A stretch of DNA of 64,000 nucleotides from HXMU1420-13 sp963691715 (GCA_963691715.1 OY829281.1:1426001-1490000), one strand, 5' to 3'; counted from the stretch's first letter, positions 46,154 through 56,123 are shown. Translations and numbers: made by a program. The notes: a model not told the origin generated them from the sequence alone.

Positions 46154-49100
46154 ACATTACGCAATTTGCCATCGAGCGTAACCGAATTACTTTTACTGTT
46201 TTAATTACCATTTTACTATTAGGAGTTACCCTTTTTAGTGAACTTCCTAGGGATAGTATGCCCCCATATACCATTCGATTTGCAACAATAGTGAGCCAAT
46301 TCCCAGGGGCTAGTCCAGAAAGAGTTGAACAATTAGTTAGTTTTAAAATAGAAAAAATTGCACAAGAATTACCCGAGCTTGATGAAGTAAGTAGTACTTC
46401 TAGAACAGGATTATCTGTTGTTAGCGTTACCCTTAAAGATGAAATTGAACCCAGCGAGTTACAAGATGTATGGGATCGACTACGCCGAAAACTAAACAAT
46501 ATGAATGACCTGCCAGATGGTGTTTACCCTCAATTAAATGACGATGGGATCGGCGATGTTTATGGTATAGTAGTTGGTCTTTTAAGCGATGGGTTTAGTT
46601 ATTCCGAAATGGAAGAATTCGCAGATGATATTCGTGATGACTTAATCAAACTTGAAGATGCTGCAAAAGTTGAAATAGGAGGATTACAAGAAGAACGAAT
46701 TTTTATAGAATTTGATAATACACAACTTGCCGAATATCAACTTACTTCTTCTCGATTACAAGGAATTATCGCCTCTACCAATATATTGAGTTCAGGTGGA
46801 GAGATTTATATGGGAGATGAAAGTATAATTTTAGAACCCACCGGTAATTACAATAGTATTGATGACATTAAACAAACGTTAATTCCTGTTGGTAATCAAT
46901 CTCAAATGATAAGCCTAGAGGATATCACTACTATAAGTAAGGGCTATATAAACCCTGCTAATCAACTAGTACGTGTAAATGGGCTTAATGCGTTATCATT
47001 ACATGTCAATTTAAAAGATGGTGCCAATATAATTGTATTGGGACAGGATGTAGATAGAGTCATGGAGACATGGAATTCTAAATTACCTGTGGGGTTAGAA
47101 CTTATTCGCCTATCTTCTCTTGACACTTACATCGACGTTAAAATTTCTGATTTCATTGGTAATTTAATTCAATCCATTGTAATTGTATTAGCATTAATGC
47201 TCATTTTCCTAGGATTTAGAACTGGAACCATAATTGCCAGCCTAATCCCTATTGTTACCATAATGACATTGATGTGGATGGGCGTAATAAATATGGGTTT
47301 AAATCAGGTAACACTAGCTGCATTGATCATGGCATTAGGGATGATGGTAGATAATGCAATAGTCGTTGCTGAATCCATCATGGTCAAAGTTGAATCAGGA
47401 ATGGATACTAAACAAGCAGCTATTGAATCCTGTTCAGAATTATTTACCCCTCTATTAATCTCTACATTAACAACCTCTGCGGCATTTATGTCTTTCTATT
47501 TGGCTACTTCTGTGATGGGGGACATTGTAGGGCCAATTTTTGTAGTTATCACACTAGCTCTTCTCTCCTCTTGGGTTATAGCTCTTACCGTTGTAACATT
47601 GTTCTGTTTTTATTTCCTTAAAGTAAACACCGATAATGAAAAAAAACTAACTCTTATCGACCGTGTTATAAACTGGATGAAGGAGAAATATAGGAATCTA
47701 ATCTTAAGTGCTCTTCAAAGTAAAAATCTAGTAATCCTTGCAATATTTACCGTATTTATATTGTCATTGTTTGGATTTACAAAAGTTGCATTCCTCTTTT
47801 TTCCTGACAGTGACAGAAATTTAATAACAGTTGATATTAATTTACCTGAAGGTACAAGAATTGAGACAACCCAACAGCTTGTCGGTAGTTTGGAAGACTA
47901 CCTTGGTAAAGAATTAGTAGTTTCCGATAACAAACCCGACGGCATTGTTAGTTGGAGTTCATATATAGGAAAGGGTCCAGAATCGTATGATTTAGGCTAT
48001 CAGCCTAATGAAGCAAACTCTAATTATGCTCATATGTTAGTTAATACTTCTGACGCTGCAATAAATAATAGCCTTATAACTACTATAGATAATTTCGTAC
48101 TTAGAAGTTTCCCAAATGCTGATATCAAAGTTGGTCCACTTGGCGCCGGCGGTGGTGGTGTTCCTATAGAAATTCGAATTATTGGAGACAATCCCGATGA
48201 GCTTTCAGCGATTTCTGAATCTGTAAAAATTCAACTTTCTTCAATTTCAGGTACAAAAAATGTGAAGGACAATTGGGGACCAAAAAGTAAAAAGTTTGTT
48301 ATAAAAATTGATGAAAATAGAGCTCAAAATGCCGGGATATCAAACCAAGATATTGCAACTTCTCTTCAAACAGTACTAGCTGGTTTTCGAACAGGGGAAT
48401 ACCGTGAAGATGATAAAAGTATCCCTATCTTGATGAAATCTGATATCGGAAGCGAACAATCGTTTGAGTCTTTAGAAACCTTAAATATATATTCTCAAAG
48501 TACCGGTAAAAGTGTTCCCTTATTACAGGTGGCGCAGATAATCCCCGAATGGCAGTACTCAAAAATTAGAAGATATAACTTAAACCGTACTGTAATTATA
48601 ACTAGTGAATTAAAAGAAGGAGGAAATGCTGCAGCAATAACTCAAGAATTAACCCCTTGGTTAGACAGTGAATCTGATAATTGGCCAAGTGGATATAGAT
48701 ATGAATTAGGAGGAGATGCACAAAACTCTGCCGACAATATGGGGGCTGTAATTGCTTGGTTGCCTCTATCTGGTTTTGTCATTCTGTTACTCTTGATTAT
48801 TCAATTTAATTCATTCCGCAAAATGACAATGGTAATCTTAACCATTCCTTTAGGAATTATTGGTGTAGTTATTGGTCTACTTCTCTTTAAAGAACCTTTT
48901 GGTTTTATGCCATTTCTTGGTGTTATTTCTCTTGCAGGCATAATCATTAACAATGCAATTGTACTCATTGATAGGATTGATATTGAACAAAATGAAATTA
49001 AACGATCTATGCAAGATTCTGTTATTGCTGCCTGTCTTCAAAGATTTAGGCCTATAGTATTAGCTACGTTCACAACCGTGTTTGGGCTAATCCCTCTATA

Positions 49101-49263
49101 CCTAAGTGGAGGTGAAATGTGGGAAGGAATGGCTATTTCCATAATGGTAGGGCTTCTATTTGGAACGGTCATTACCTTGATATTTATACCTTCTCTATAC
49201 AGCATATTATTTAAAGTAAATTATAAGGGATACGTACTTAATCCAGAGCTAGAATCGATTTAG
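46150..49263 (+). CDS. RND efflux permease
   Basis: 1037-residue inner-membrane pump of the AcrB/CusA superfamily. It carries P-G-A-S-P-E-R-V-E-Q-L-V in the first porter subdomain, the TM4 motif G-M-M-V-D-N-A-I-V-V-A-E (one Asp followed by Asn), and twelve predicted helices in the usual two blocks. Substrate not predictable by eye: I see no methionine-rich heavy-metal signature, so organic compounds are more likely. Overlap with the adaptor gene indicates one operon. Confidence 0.92.
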   Translation: MNITQFAIERNRITFTVLITILLLGVTLFSELPRDSMPPYTIRFATIVSQFPGASPERVEQLVSFKIEKIAQELPELDEVSSTSRTGLSVVSVTLKDEIEPSELQDVWDRLRRKLNNMNDLPDGVYPQLNDDGIGDVYGIVVGLLSDGFSYSEMEEFADDIRDDLIKLEDAAKVEIGGLQEERIFIEFDNTQLAEYQLTSSRLQGIIASTNILSSGGEIYMGDESIILEPTGNYNSIDDIKQTLIPVGNQSQMISLEDITTISKGYINPANQLVRVNGLNALSLHVNLKDGANIIVLGQDVDRVMETWNSKLPVGLELIRLSSLDTYIDVKISDFIGNLIQSIVIVLALMLIFLGFRTGTIIASLIPIVTIMTLMWMGVINMGLNQVTLAALIMALGMMVDNAIVVAESIMVKVESGMDTKQAAIESCSELFTPLLISTLTTSAAFMSFYLATSVMGDIVGPIFVVITLALLSSWVIALTVVTLFCFYFLKVNTDNEKKLTLIDRVINWMKEKYRNLILSALQSKNLVILAIFTVFILSLFGFTKVAFLFFPDSDRNLITVDINLPEGTRIETTQQLVGSLEDYLGKELVVSDNKPDGIVSWSSYIGKGPESYDLGYQPNEANSNYAHMLVNTSDAAINNSLITTIDNFVLRSFPNADIKVGPLGAGGGGVPIEIRIIGDNPDELSAISESVKIQLSSISGTKNVKDNWGPKSKKFVIKIDENRAQNAGISNQDIATSLQTVLAGFRTGEYREDDKSIPILMKSDIGSEQSFESLETLNIYSQSTGKSVPLLQVAQIIPEWQYSKIRRYNLNRTVIITSELKEGGNAAAITQELTPWLDSESDNWPSGYRYELGGDAQNSADNMGAVIAWLPLSGFVILLLLIIQFNSFRKMTMVILTIPLGIIGVVIGLLLFKEPFGFMPFLGVISLAGIIINNAIVLIDRIDIEQNEIKRSMQDSVIAACLQRFRPIVLATFTTVFGLIPLYLSGGEMWEGMAISIMVGLLFGTVITLIFIPSLYSILFKVNYKGYVLNPELESI

Positions 49264-49269
49264 TAATTA

Positions 49270-50112
49270 ATGATTAAAACATTGCACGGTAAAGTTGCTC
49301 TAGTTACTGGAGGAAGTCGTGGTATTGGAAAAGGGATAGCAATTGCTCTCGCTAAAGCAGGTGCTACGGTGTACATTTCAGGTAGAAGTACCTATGAATA
49401 TGAATATTCCACCCTTCCTGGCTCTATTAATAAAACTGAACAAGAAATAATTGCTCATGGGGGTAAATGTAAAGCGATCTATTGTGACCATACTAAAGAT
49501 TCAGAAGTCTTCGCTTTATTTAAAGAGATTTATACAAACCATGATAAACTAGACCTACTTATAAATAATGCATGGGGTGGTTATGAATTTTATAATGATG
49601 GCTCTCAATTTTGGGAAGAAAAAGGCTTTTGGGAAGCTCCAGTTTCTCGCTGGGATAACATATTTTCCTCTGGTGTTAGGGCAGCATATGTGGCTAGTTC
49701 AATAGCAGCAAAAGAATTCATAAAAAAAAGACAAGGTATTATCATTAATCTGTCTTACTGGGCGAGCCAAAGAAATGATATGGGCGTTGCTTATGGAACT
49801 TCAAAAGCAGCAACAGACAAGATGACTGCTGTTATGGCTCATGAATTAACAGAGTTTAATATACCCGTTATCTGTCTTTATCCTGGGTTAGTGCGTACAG
49901 AATCGGTACTCAAATCGGCAGACCATTTTGATTTATCAAATTCAGAATCACCAGAATTTGTAGGCAGAGTAATTTCTGCTCTCGCTACTGATCCTCAAAT
50001 TATGCTAAAAACAGGGAAAATATTAATTGCTGCAAAAGAAGCAATTAAATACGGAATCAAAGATATAGATGGCTCACAACCTCAACCTTTAAATGTTAAT
50101 GATGCCCTATAA
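49270..50112 (+). CDS. Short-chain dehydrogenase/reductase
   Basis: 280 residues. Rossmann motif T-G-G-S-R-G-I-G-K-G-I-A at residue 13, the N-N-A-W-G-G-Y region near residue 99 and the catalytic Y-G-T-S-K-A-A near 178 (Tyr and Lys present). The extended N-N-A-W-G-G loop and the later W-A-S-Q-R-N resemble DHRS1-like members. Substrate unknown. It starts 6 bp after the RND pump, so it may be co-transcribed with the efflux genes. Confidence 0.85.
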   Translation: MIKTLHGKVALVTGGSRGIGKGIAIALAKAGATVYISGRSTYEYEYSTLPGSINKTEQEIIAHGGKCKAIYCDHTKDSEVFALFKEIYTNHDKLDLLINNAWGGYEFYNDGSQFWEEKGFWEAPVSRWDNIFSSGVRAAYVASSIAAKEFIKKRQGIIINLSYWASQRNDMGVAYGTSKAATDKMTAVMAHELTEFNIPVICLYPGLVRTESVLKSADHFDLSNSESPEFVGRVISALATDPQIMLKTGKILIAAKEAIKYGIKDIDGSQPQPLNVNDAL

Positions 50113-50169
50113 ACTTTTATAGATAAAACTACATAAGAATAACAATTCTTAAAAACTTCGTTATCCTAC

Positions 50170-51351
50170 CTATTGTATTCTATTCAATTCATACTCATAC
50201 ACTGCTTGCCCTAACTGTTCCAAAAAAGGTAATGCGATGTCTTCATACTCATAATCGTTGTCGTTATAAATCTCATTAGAATTGGTTTGTATTACTGCGG
50301 TAAGAAAGAACTCAATATTATGTTTCGAATCTTTTATGTAGGCATTATCAATAGCAAATCCATAAGCGAGCCCTATTTTGTTATAGATTTTTATAAAAGG
50401 AGGAATTTTTGAATCTGGTTTTGATCCAAACATCAAAAACTTTACAAAACTATCCCAATACTTTGTGGTATCACTATAGGCTTCAATACCCGAATACTGT
50501 GGTTCAATAGACATAAATTTAAGGACCGAATCTTTATCTTCAGCGGTAATATCAAATGCATAACCAGGAAATGAATTTGGGTAGATAAATGCCTGCATCA
50601 TTTGATGCTGATCAGTAATGGAGAAATCATTCTTGTTTGTGAAATCAAAAGGCTCAGAAATTAATTCACCCTCCTTGATATATCCTTTACCTCTAAGTAT
50701 CAACTCTTTGGAAGCATAACTCCTTTTCGCTTTGCGCAGGGGTTGTTCAAATAATAAGTTTTCCCCATCAAAGAGTCTCAAAGGATTCGTATGTGCATTC
50801 TCATCCGAAGATCTTGATACATTTAAACGATGAGTAATTCTTGTATTTAAATATCCTTTATCAGTGAGAACTTCATTAAAAGTATCTAGTCCAATAAACT
50901 CATACAAACGATTATATGCATCATTGTCTGAGACCAACATTATTTTTTTTGCATAATGAAGAATGGATGGTTTTAAATCTGAGGAGGTTGAATCTATCCG
51001 AACAACAGACTGACGAGAATAAGCACTATCAATTTCTATACGAGCGGATGATGGAATACCAAGCCTTTTCATTTTTTCTAAAGCAATTAACACTGCAGGA
51101 AATTTTACAGTACTTGCTGGATAAAAATAGGTACTATCATTTGCATTGTATCCAAAACGAATAAAATGCGGTTGGTCTAAACTATCCCTGTAGATTTGTG
51201 TGTATAGAATTTTTACCGAATGGTCTGAATCCTTGGCAACAATTTTTAAATCATAGTTAGTATTTATGATAAACTCCAAAGGATTACTTGGTGGACTACA
51301 AGAAATACAAAAGACTGCAAAAACTATTAAAAAGATAGATGTATACATCAT
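50170..51351 (-). CDS. Class-A-like serine hydrolase lipoprotein
   Basis: 393 residues with a lipobox-like C-I-S-C-S. The beta-lactamase/transpeptidase fold is indicated by S-T-V-K (SxxK) in Y-P-A-S-T-V-K-F-P, the S-D-N triad in L-V-S-D-N-D-A-Y-N and a K-I-G box near the C terminus, where lactamases usually have K-T-G. Such proteins are commonly uncharacterised envelope hydrolases; beta-lactam resistance should not be assumed. It stands alone, convergent with the SDR gene. Confidence 0.8.
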   Translation of the reverse strand: MMYTSIFLIVFAVFCISCSPPSNPLEFIINTNYDLKIVAKDSDHSVKILYTQIYRDSLDQPHFIRFGYNANDSTYFYPASTVKFPAVLIALEKMKRLGIPSSARIEIDSAYSRQSVVRIDSTSSDLKPSILHYAKKIMLVSDNDAYNRLYEFIGLDTFNEVLTDKGYLNTRITHRLNVSRSSDENAHTNPLRLFDGENLLFEQPLRKAKRSYASKELILRGKGYIKEGELISEPFDFTNKNDFSITDQHQMMQAFIYPNSFPGYAFDITAEDKDSVLKFMSIEPQYSGIEAYSDTTKYWDSFVKFLMFGSKPDSKIPPFIKIYNKIGLAYGFAIDNAYIKDSKHNIEFFLTAVIQTNSNEIYNDNDYEYEDIALPFLEQLGQAVYEYELNRIQ

Positions 51352-51521
51352 TGAAAATTGTATATGATAAAATCGAATAGAAAATTAAAACTTATTTGTT
51401 AATCTTAACATCGAAATAGATGAAGACTCAACATTTGTTGATAGTTTAATGGTATCTTTAACATTAGGAAATAGAAATTTCTTTTTTTCAGTTGATTGAT
51501 GTTCAATTTTATATAACTACT

Positions 51522-53192
51522 ATGCGTTTAATAGCTCTTTCCCTTGTTATAATTTTATTAGCCTGCTCATCAAATTTTGAAACTAGTTCATCATTTGAGT
51601 TACCAAATACTATAGAAGCCGGCGCTAATGAAGAATTAGCACATGGAATTGTTTTTCATGATGAAAACGAAAATAATTTGAAAGAAGAATCTGAAAAAGG
51701 AATTTCTGGGGTTTTAGTGTCTAATGGTGTCCAGATAGTACAAACAGATCATGATGGAAAATACAGTATACCAGTTTCTGATGATGCAATTTTGTTTGTG
51801 ATAAAACCAAGAAATTGGATGACTCCTGTAAATGATTTGAACTTACCTCAGTTTTTTTACCTGCATAAACCAAATGGTTATCCAGAAAATTTTAGATATC
51901 CAGGTGTTGAACCTACTGGTCCACTACCAGAGAGTATTAATTTCCCCCTACTTAAAGAAAATGGGACAAGCGAATTCAAAATGGTAGTTTTTGGTGATCC
52001 CCAACCTTACAATGTAGAACAAATTGATTTTTTGGCAGATGACATTATCAAAGAATTAATTGATAAAAAAGATCTTGAATTTGGAATTACAATGGGTGAT
52101 ATAGTGGGAGATGATCTTGACTTATTTTCACCTCTTAATCAAGCTGTTTCCAAAATTGGTATTCCATGGTATAATGTTTTAGGTAATCATGATGTTAATT
52201 TTCAAGCTCCAAATGATCAACTCTCAGACGAAACATTTGAGCGAGTATTTGGACCTCCTAATTATGCCTTTGTTTATGGGGATGTTCATTTCATAGTGGT
52301 TGATAATGTACTAATGAATGAACCTATTGGCGACCGAGGTTATATTGGAGGTTTGCGCCCTGATCAATTCGAATTCGTAAAAAACTATTTGAAAATAGTT
52401 CCAAAAGAAGATCTCATTGTTCTTAATATGCATATTCCTCTAGTAGAACATGAGCGATTTCGTATGAGTGACCAAAAAGAGTTATTCGATTTATTAGATG
52501 ATTTCCCACATACTTTGTCTATCTCGGCACATACCCACACTCATAACCATACCTTCTTTCATGAAAATTCTTCAAATTGGAATGGCGAAGTTCCTCATCA
52601 TCACTTTAATGTAGGAACGACCTCAGGAAGTTGGTGGAATGGATTGAGAAACGAAGATGATGTACCTCATACTACGATGCGTGATGGAACACCTAATGGA
52701 TATTCATTTATTAACTTTAAAGGAAATGAATACATTATTGATTGGAAGGTAGCTGGAAGTGATGAAAACCATCAAATGAATATTCATGTGCCACGCGGAA
52801 TTAAAGCTCATTCGAAGGATACTACTTTTTTGACCGTTAATTTCTTTAATGGAACTGAGCAAGCTGAATTACATTATCGAGTTCTAGGAGCAACGGAATG
52901 GCTGCCATTGGTAAAGGTGAATAAACCAGATCCATATTATGCGAAATTATACGAGCGCTATCAAAATTTTATGACCCTAAATTTTCCAAATCTATGGGAC
53001 AATAACTCCGAACTCATTGATGCTGAGTATCCACTTTCTCGACGATTTTCTAGACCAACAAATTCTTCGCATATTTGGGAAGCAAACATTGGAACGAATT
53101 GGGCAGAAGGTCGTCACATTATCGAAGTAAAAGCCAAAGACCGATATGGTCGTACATTCACAGAATTTCACACGATGAGGGTAACCAAATAA
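51522..53192 (+). CDS. Calcineurin-like phosphoesterase lipoprotein with N- and C-terminal beta domains
   Basis: About 556 residues. The chosen ATG 51522 sits directly before a signal with lipobox L-L-A-C-S; the frame extends to a TTG at 51492. An N-terminal SdrD-like/metallophosphatase-N domain (G-I-V-F-H-D-E-N-E-N-N) precedes the phosphoesterase core: V-V-F-G-D-P-Q, M-G-D-I-V-G-D, G-N-H-D-V-N and S-A-H-T-H-T-H. A C-terminal domain follows. The metal-binding His/Asp set appears complete. It lies in tandem with a purple-acid-phosphatase-like gene 31 bp downstream. Confidence 0.85.
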   Translation: MRLIALSLVIILLACSSNFETSSSFELPNTIEAGANEELAHGIVFHDENENNLKEESEKGISGVLVSNGVQIVQTDHDGKYSIPVSDDAILFVIKPRNWMTPVNDLNLPQFFYLHKPNGYPENFRYPGVEPTGPLPESINFPLLKENGTSEFKMVVFGDPQPYNVEQIDFLADDIIKELIDKKDLEFGITMGDIVGDDLDLFSPLNQAVSKIGIPWYNVLGNHDVNFQAPNDQLSDETFERVFGPPNYAFVYGDVHFIVVDNVLMNEPIGDRGYIGGLRPDQFEFVKNYLKIVPKEDLIVLNMHIPLVEHERFRMSDQKELFDLLDDFPHTLSISAHTHTHNHTFFHENSSNWNGEVPHHHFNVGTTSGSWWNGLRNEDDVPHTTMRDGTPNGYSFINFKGNEYIIDWKVAGSDENHQMNIHVPRGIKAHSKDTTFLTVNFFNGTEQAELHYRVLGATEWLPLVKVNKPDPYYAKLYERYQNFMTLNFPNLWDNNSELIDAEYPLSRRFSRPTNSSHIWEANIGTNWAEGRHIIEVKAKDRYGRTFTEFHTMRVTK

Positions 53193-53223
53193 TATGGTTT
53201 TATTAATTATGAAAGGAAAAAGT

Positions 53224-54555
53224 ATGCGATCTCATTTATCAAAATTAGCGTTATTGATTATGTTGTTGTTCATGATCAATACAGTAAAGGCTCAACACCA
53301 TCATCACAGTCATGATGGACTTCATCATTGGGAAATGCCAAGTAAGGATCCTGATCGCATCATCCTTACTTTTAATGGCGATCCTGCAACCAGTAGAGCC
53401 GTAACATGGCGTACCGATACTTCCATTAATCAAGGAGTGGCACAAATAGCAAAAGCAACGGTAAACTCAAAGTTTATTAATGATGCAGTTTCCATTAATG
53501 CTACATTAGAAAAATTTGATTTAGGGGCTTTTAAAGAAAACAATTCCTTGCTTGTGCATTATCATAGCGTCCAATTTGAAGGATTAGAACCAGACCAACT
53601 TTATACGTACAGAGTTGGTGATGGAAATGATCACTGGTCGGAATGGATACAATTTAAAACAGCCAAAGTTGGCTACAATCCCACTCAATTCGTTTATTTT
53701 GGAGATGCACAGAACGATGTGCTTTCTCACTGGTCTAGAGTTATTCGAATGGCTTATCAAACCGCTCCAAATGCTTCATTTGCTATTCATGCTGGTGATC
53801 TTATAAACGATGCACATCGTGATAATGAATGGGCACAATGGTTTAAAGCGGGGTCCTTTATTCATAGCCAGTGGACTGCAATACCTGTTGTAGGAAATCA
53901 CGAGTTTCAACGAACGTCTTCCTTGCGATCGCGTGAATTATCAATTCAATGGCGTCCTCAATTTACCTTGCCTGTAGAAGAAGCACTAGATTCAAAACTT
54001 CATGAGACGGTGTACACGGTTGAATATCAGGATATACAAATCATTGTACTAAATTCAACCGACGAACTTAAAGAACAAACCGAATATCTTGAACAACAAC
54101 TGAAAAATAGTACTGCTAAATGGAAGATAGTAACTTGCCATCATTCTGTATTCTCACCCGCTGAAGGTAGAAATTTTCAATTTGCTAGAGACCATTGGAA
54201 ACCACTATTTGATACGTATGGAGTGGACCTAGTATTAAATGGCCATGATCATACCTATTCCAGAGGGCATGTCCCTATAAGAACTTCAGATCAAGATGAA
54301 GAACTTGGGTTAGGTACTATTTACGTTACATCGGTGAGTGGACCAAAGCAATATGAGCTTGATGAAGATCAAATAACTTCATACTCAACCGATGGGTATA
54401 AAAATGATAAAACTGCAGAACAAACCCAATTTTTCCAAGTTATTGATATAGAAGATAACACCCTCTCCTACACAGCTTATACTGTCTTAGGAGAAATCTA
54501 TGATCGTGCTGTTATAACTAAAGATTTTATAACTGGGAAGAAGACACTAAACTAG
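53224..54555 (+). CDS. Purple acid phosphatase-like metallophosphoesterase
   Basis: About 443 residues from ATG 53224, which is preceded by AAAGGA at ideal spacing; an upstream in-frame ATG exists at 53194. A signal peptide (ending V-K-A-Q) is followed by a His-rich stretch, a fibronectin-like purple-acid-phosphatase N domain (R-I-I-L-T-F-N-G-D) and the metal core F-G-D-A-Q, H-A-G-D-L-I, V-G-N-H-E-F and N-G-H-D-H-T-Y. It likely releases phosphate from organic substrates outside the inner membrane. Its end overlaps the convergent Fur-like gene by 4 bp. Confidence 0.87.
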   Translation: MRSHLSKLALLIMLLFMINTVKAQHHHHSHDGLHHWEMPSKDPDRIILTFNGDPATSRAVTWRTDTSINQGVAQIAKATVNSKFINDAVSINATLEKFDLGAFKENNSLLVHYHSVQFEGLEPDQLYTYRVGDGNDHWSEWIQFKTAKVGYNPTQFVYFGDAQNDVLSHWSRVIRMAYQTAPNASFAIHAGDLINDAHRDNEWAQWFKAGSFIHSQWTAIPVVGNHEFQRTSSLRSRELSIQWRPQFTLPVEEALDSKLHETVYTVEYQDIQIIVLNSTDELKEQTEYLEQQLKNSTAKWKIVTCHHSVFSPAEGRNFQFARDHWKPLFDTYGVDLVLNGHDHTYSRGHVPIRTSDQDEELGLGTIYVTSVSGPKQYELDEDQITSYSTDGYKNDKTAEQTQFFQVIDIEDNTLSYTAYTVLGEIYDRAVITKDFITGKKTLN

Positions 54556-54941
54556 CTTAAGCCCAAGCAATCTTCACATTTACCCTGAATTAAAACTTGA
54601 GAAACAAATATTTCCCGATTTTCAATGTTTGGAATTGAAACTTCTATAGTTAAACAATCTACTTTACCACATTCTAGACATTGGAAATGAGGATGGTGAT
54701 CATTATGGTCTTTAATAGTGCAACTTGTACATTTTGCATACCATTTAATACCTTTCCTACCCATAAATGAATGTAACACAGCGTCATCTTCTAGTTTTTC
54801 TAATACACGATAAATTGTAGATTTATTTATTTCAGTGCTGAGTCGGTCAATTAACGTTATTGTAGAGATAGCATTAGCCTCTTTTTCAAATTCTTGGAGT
54901 ATCAGTTTTACCGATTTTGTTCTTCGTGTAATTCCCATCAT
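54552..54941 (-). CDS. Fur-family metalloregulator (Zur-like candidate)
   Basis: 129 residues, shorter than the fur product at 29855. Winged-helix with I-N-K-S-T-I-Y-R-V-L-E-K-L near residue 38, then a metal domain: C-T-S-C, the H-N-D-H-H-P-H-F-Q-C-L-E-C-G-K stretch and C-E-D-C near the end, giving six cysteines in three C-x2-C pairs. It is transcribed divergently from the MerC-FolE operon with two inverted repeats between them. Zinc is the likeliest effector because FolE depends on zinc, but the metal has to be tested. Confidence 0.82.
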   Translation of the reverse strand: MMGITRRTKSVKLILQEFEKEANAISTITLIDRLSTEINKSTIYRVLEKLEDDAVLHSFMGRKGIKWYAKCTSCTIKDHNDHHPHFQCLECGKVDCLTIEVSIPNIENREIFVSQVLIQGKCEDCLGLS

Positions 54942-54951
54942 TAATCTTAAC

Positions 54952-54982
54952 GCAACTATGTTGCAAAAGCAAGTATTTGCTT
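54952..54982. promoter_or_regulatory. Two tandem inverted repeats between the Fur-like gene and MerC
   Basis: GCAAC-TAT-GTTGC (54952-54964) and AAGCAA-GTAT-TTGCTT (54967-54982) are both perfect inverted repeats lying side by side in the 77-bp divergent gap. Fur-family proteins bind such symmetric A/T-rich boxes, and autoregulation plus control of the adjacent operon is the simplest reading. Confidence 0.6.
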
Positions 54983-55018
54983 ATATTAGCTGGAACACAT
55001 TTTCTTGAATATCCATCC

Positions 55019-55420
55019 ATGAATTTAATAATTAACAAAGCCGATACAATAGGAGCTCTTGCAGGTATTTTGTGCATGCTACATTGCTTTGCCACCCCTT
55101 TTTTAATTATAGCATTAGCTGGGAATGCTAGTTATTTGGGAGAAGCTCCAATTTGGTGGGTAATGATTAATTATCTTTTTTTAATAATATCATTTTTTGC
55201 TGTTTATAGATCTTTACAAACCACTTCTAATAAATTAATGAAACCTATGCTGTGGAGTAGCTGGGTTTTATTAGTATTTGTAATCATCAATGAACAAATA
55301 GGCTGGTTTGAGCTACCTGAAGCTATTACTTATGGGGCAGCAACAATTTTGGTTGGTTTTCACTTATACAATCGAAGATATTGCCAATGTAAAACTACTC
55401 ACTGTTGTATCGATGAATAA
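55019..55420 (+). CDS. MerC-domain membrane protein with Cys-rich tail
   Basis: About 133 residues from ATG 55019; the frame also opens at 54977 inside the operator region, which is less likely. Four helices include the MerC-type C-M-L-H-C-F-A-T-P motif, a metal-ligand pair in the first helix region. The C-terminal tail is R-R-Y-C-Q-C-K-T-T-H-C-C-I-D-E, rich in Cys and His. MerC-like proteins move mercury or other soft metal ions. It overlaps folE by 8 bp. Confidence 0.82.
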   Translation: MNLIINKADTIGALAGILCMLHCFATPFLIIALAGNASYLGEAPIWWVMINYLFLIISFFAVYRSLQTTSNKLMKPMLWSSWVLLVFVIINEQIGWFELPEAITYGAATILVGFHLYNRRYCQCKTTHCCIDE

Positions 55421-56075
55421 AGAATTAATTGAAGCTATGGGAGATAACCATATCTCCACAAATGTTAAAACGCCTCTTCTTCCTAATGCATTTGAAAAAT
55501 CGAATGCTGAAAAGATTAAAAATATTGAAAAGTATTTTGCGGATATTATGACTGAACTAGGCTTGGATATATCTGATGATAGCTTAGCAGGTACTCCATA
55601 TAGAGTTGCAAAGATGTATGTTGAAGAAATGTTCTATGGATTAGATCCAAAAAACAGGCCTAAAATTTCAACATTTTCCAACCATTATGATTATCGTAAA
55701 GTTATTGTTGAACAAAACATTAATATAAATTCTGCATGTGAACATCATTTTTTGCCCATTATAGGATATGCACATATTGGTTATGTTCCTGGGGAACGAG
55801 TAATTGGACTTTCCAAAATAAATCGTTTAGTCGATTATTATGCGCACCGCCCTCAAGTTCAAGAGCGTTTATCACTCCAAATTTTCAAGGATTTACAAAA
55901 TGAATTGAATACAGAGGATGTCATTGTAATGATAAATTCCAAACACTTGTGTGTTTCTTCTAGAGGAATAAAAGACAAAGAAAGTTTCACTACCACCTTG
56001 GAATATGGCGGATGTTTCAATCAAAAAGAACATCGAGAGGAATTTTTAAAACTGATTGAAAGCAAACCTCTATAA
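55413..56075 (+). CDS. folE: GTP cyclohydrolase I
   Basis: About 220 residues from ATG 55413; the frame opens upstream to 55308 within the MerC gene. It converts GTP to dihydroneopterin triphosphate for folate/pterins. Zinc-site residues are intact: S-A-C-E-H-H-F-L-P and H-L-C-V-S-S-R-G-I. It belongs to the zinc-dependent IA class, not the zinc-independent FolE2. Its place in a metalloregulator operon is notable because zinc supply would limit this enzyme. Confidence 0.92.
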   Translation: MNKELIEAMGDNHISTNVKTPLLPNAFEKSNAEKIKNIEKYFADIMTELGLDISDDSLAGTPYRVAKMYVEEMFYGLDPKNRPKISTFSNHYDYRKVIVEQNININSACEHHFLPIIGYAHIGYVPGERVIGLSKINRLVDYYAHRPQVQERLSLQIFKDLQNELNTEDVIVMINSKHLCVSSRGIKDKESFTTTLEYGGCFNQKEHREEFLKLIESKPL

Positions 56076-56123
56076 TTATTCTCTTTTCAAAAAGATTTTG
56101 CTTTCAAAAGGATTTAAAATATT

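Noticed and set aside
46068..46499. 143-codon open frame antisense to the RND adaptor/pump junction
   Set aside because: Fully overlaps two confident genes, with Ser/Arg-rich composition and no recognisable motif.
50135..50150. AAGAAT-aaca-ATTCTT hairpin between the SDR and serine-hydrolase genes as a terminator
   Set aside because: Only six A/T-rich pairs with no clear T run; too weak to call.
50170..51351. Calling the serine hydrolase a beta-lactamase resistance gene
   Set aside because: SxxK and SDN are present, but the third box is K-I-G and the C-terminal part is unlike class A enzymes; many envelope hydrolases share this fold.
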